Positions 5,833 to 6,307 of a DNA stretch of 6,307 nucleotides are shown here, one piece after another. Made by a program: the position numbers and the translations under genes. This stretch comes from Clostridiales bacterium (lineage in GTDB: Bacteria > Bacillota > Clostridia > Oscillospirales > Acutalibacteraceae): the NCBI GenBank assembly GCA_012511485.1, contig JAAZFZ010000269.1, forward strand, positions 1-6,307, read 5' to 3'. Position 1 is the stretch's first letter. The number at the start of each line of letters is the position of its first letter. Below the pieces are notes generated by a model. The model did no database searches and was not told where the DNA came from. It worked only from the letters and a program-made list of their open reading frames with translations.

Positions 5833-6307
5833 TCATCTTTCTTCTCTGTAATAGTTGATTCCGCAGCCTGCAGGCTGTGCACCGACCTTTGTTTTTCGCA
5901 TTGATGTGACAATAAGCACAATTGCCGTGAGAATGAACGGTAGCATATTGTAAAAAGCAGCAGGTATCGTGGTGAGAAATCTAAGGAAGGGAACCAAGGC
6001 TGCAAAGTCCTCTGCCCTGAACTGAAAAACCGTGAATGCTCCGAAAATAATTGAGCCGAATATGGCTTTTGCGGGGCTCCAGCTTGCGAAAATAACAAGT
6101 GCAACCGAAATCCAGCCCTGTCCGTTTATTGCAAGGTTATTCCACACTCCGCCACCGTTTATCAGTGAAATATATACACCGCCAAGCCCGCAGATTCCTC
6201 CGCCGAGAAGTATATTTATATATTTGATTCTGTTTACATTTAAGCCTGAGGCATCTGCCGCTGCCGCATTTTCGCCGACAAACCTCATGTTTAGCCCGGG
6301 CTTAGTG
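5833..6307 (-). CDS. ABC transporter permease, BMP-associated nucleoside/sugar type (partial, 5' end outside window)
   Basis: This is the C-terminal 157 residues of a membrane permease of the family that pairs with BMP-type lipoprotein receptors and a double-domain ATPase for uptake of nucleosides, riboflavin or simple sugars. The frame stays open through the right edge. Upstream of the internal ATG at 6288 the codons read TKPGLN, so the motif is GLNMRFVGENAAAADASG; this matches the family's GLRxRAVGENPxAADxAG coupling loop, and the internal ATG is therefore not the start. Hydrophobic segments follow (YINILLGGGICGLGGVYIS; GWISVALVIFASWSPAKAIFG; LPFILTAIVLIVTS), and the C-terminus ends PAGCGINYYREER, like the family's PAxLGxPYxRE. 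It is convergent with the LCP gene. The style fits the second permease (NupQ/YufQ or RfuD-like), but substrate cannot be assigned without the receptor and ATPase genes. Confidence 0.9.
   Translation of the reverse strand, partial: TKPGLNMRFVGENAAAADASGLNVNRIKYINILLGGGICGLGGVYISLINGGGVWNNLAINGQGWISVALVIFASWSPAKAIFGSIIFGAFTVFQFRAEDFAALVPFLRFLTTIPAAFYNMLPFILTAIVLIVTSMRKTKVGAQPAGCGINYYREER

Noticed and set aside
5864..5877. 14-bp perfect palindrome CAGCCTGCAGGCTG
   Set aside because: It lies in the coding end of the permease with no T-tract or partner site; one such palindrome in 6 kb is not surprising.

Overview
The window is an origin-proximal chromosomal segment of a low-to-mid GC Gram-positive bacterium, most likely a clostridial Firmicute, possibly of the Ruminococcaceae/Oscillospirales type. 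This rests on the divergent dnaA | rpmH-rnpA-yidD-yidC-jag arrangement that flanks the replication origin in Firmicutes, the strong AGGAGG-type ribosome binding sites, a YidC with no lipoprotein signal, and a LytR-CpsA-Psr (LCP) cell-wall protein. The lineage below phylum is an inference from memory of protein style, not a database result.

Layout. Positions 1-1153 (minus strand) hold dnaA, running off the left edge with 384 residues visible; the last part of its DNA-binding domain IV is outside. It is missed by any scan that requires a stop codon inside the window. Positions 1154-1484 are the divergent intergenic region. It carries a good dnaA promoter (minus), a perfect-consensus rpmH promoter (plus), hairpins in both leaders and one near-consensus DnaA box, but no convincing DnaA-box cluster. 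Positions 1485-4062 form a tightly packed plus-strand operon: rpmH (ribosomal protein L34), rnpA (RNase P protein), yidD and yidC (membrane protein insertion) and jag/khpB (KH-R3H RNA-binding protein), closed by a clean intrinsic terminator at 4074-4097. Positions 4184-5701 carry a separately promoted LCP-family gene with a long acidic, Thr/Ser/Gly-rich tail, ended by a 14-bp hairpin at 5719-5756. From 5833 to the right edge, on the minus strand and convergent, lies the C-terminal part of an ABC transporter permease of the BMP-associated (nucleoside/simple-sugar/riboflavin-type) family.

How the genes work together. The dnaA side starts chromosome replication. The rpmH operon couples ribosome assembly (L34), tRNA maturation (RnpA) and membrane protein biogenesis (YidD, YidC), with Jag as an RNA-binding regulator. 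The LCP protein attaches glycopolymers to the wall, and the permease belongs to an unrelated uptake operon. The usual followers of jag (mnmE, mnmG, rsmG) are absent.

I see no mobile element, CRISPR array, rRNA or tRNA, and no convincing undescribed multi-gene system. The more interesting signals are the two leader hairpins with T-tracts flanking the origin, the two non-ATG (TTG) starts in one operon, and the low-complexity tails of Jag and the LCP protein.
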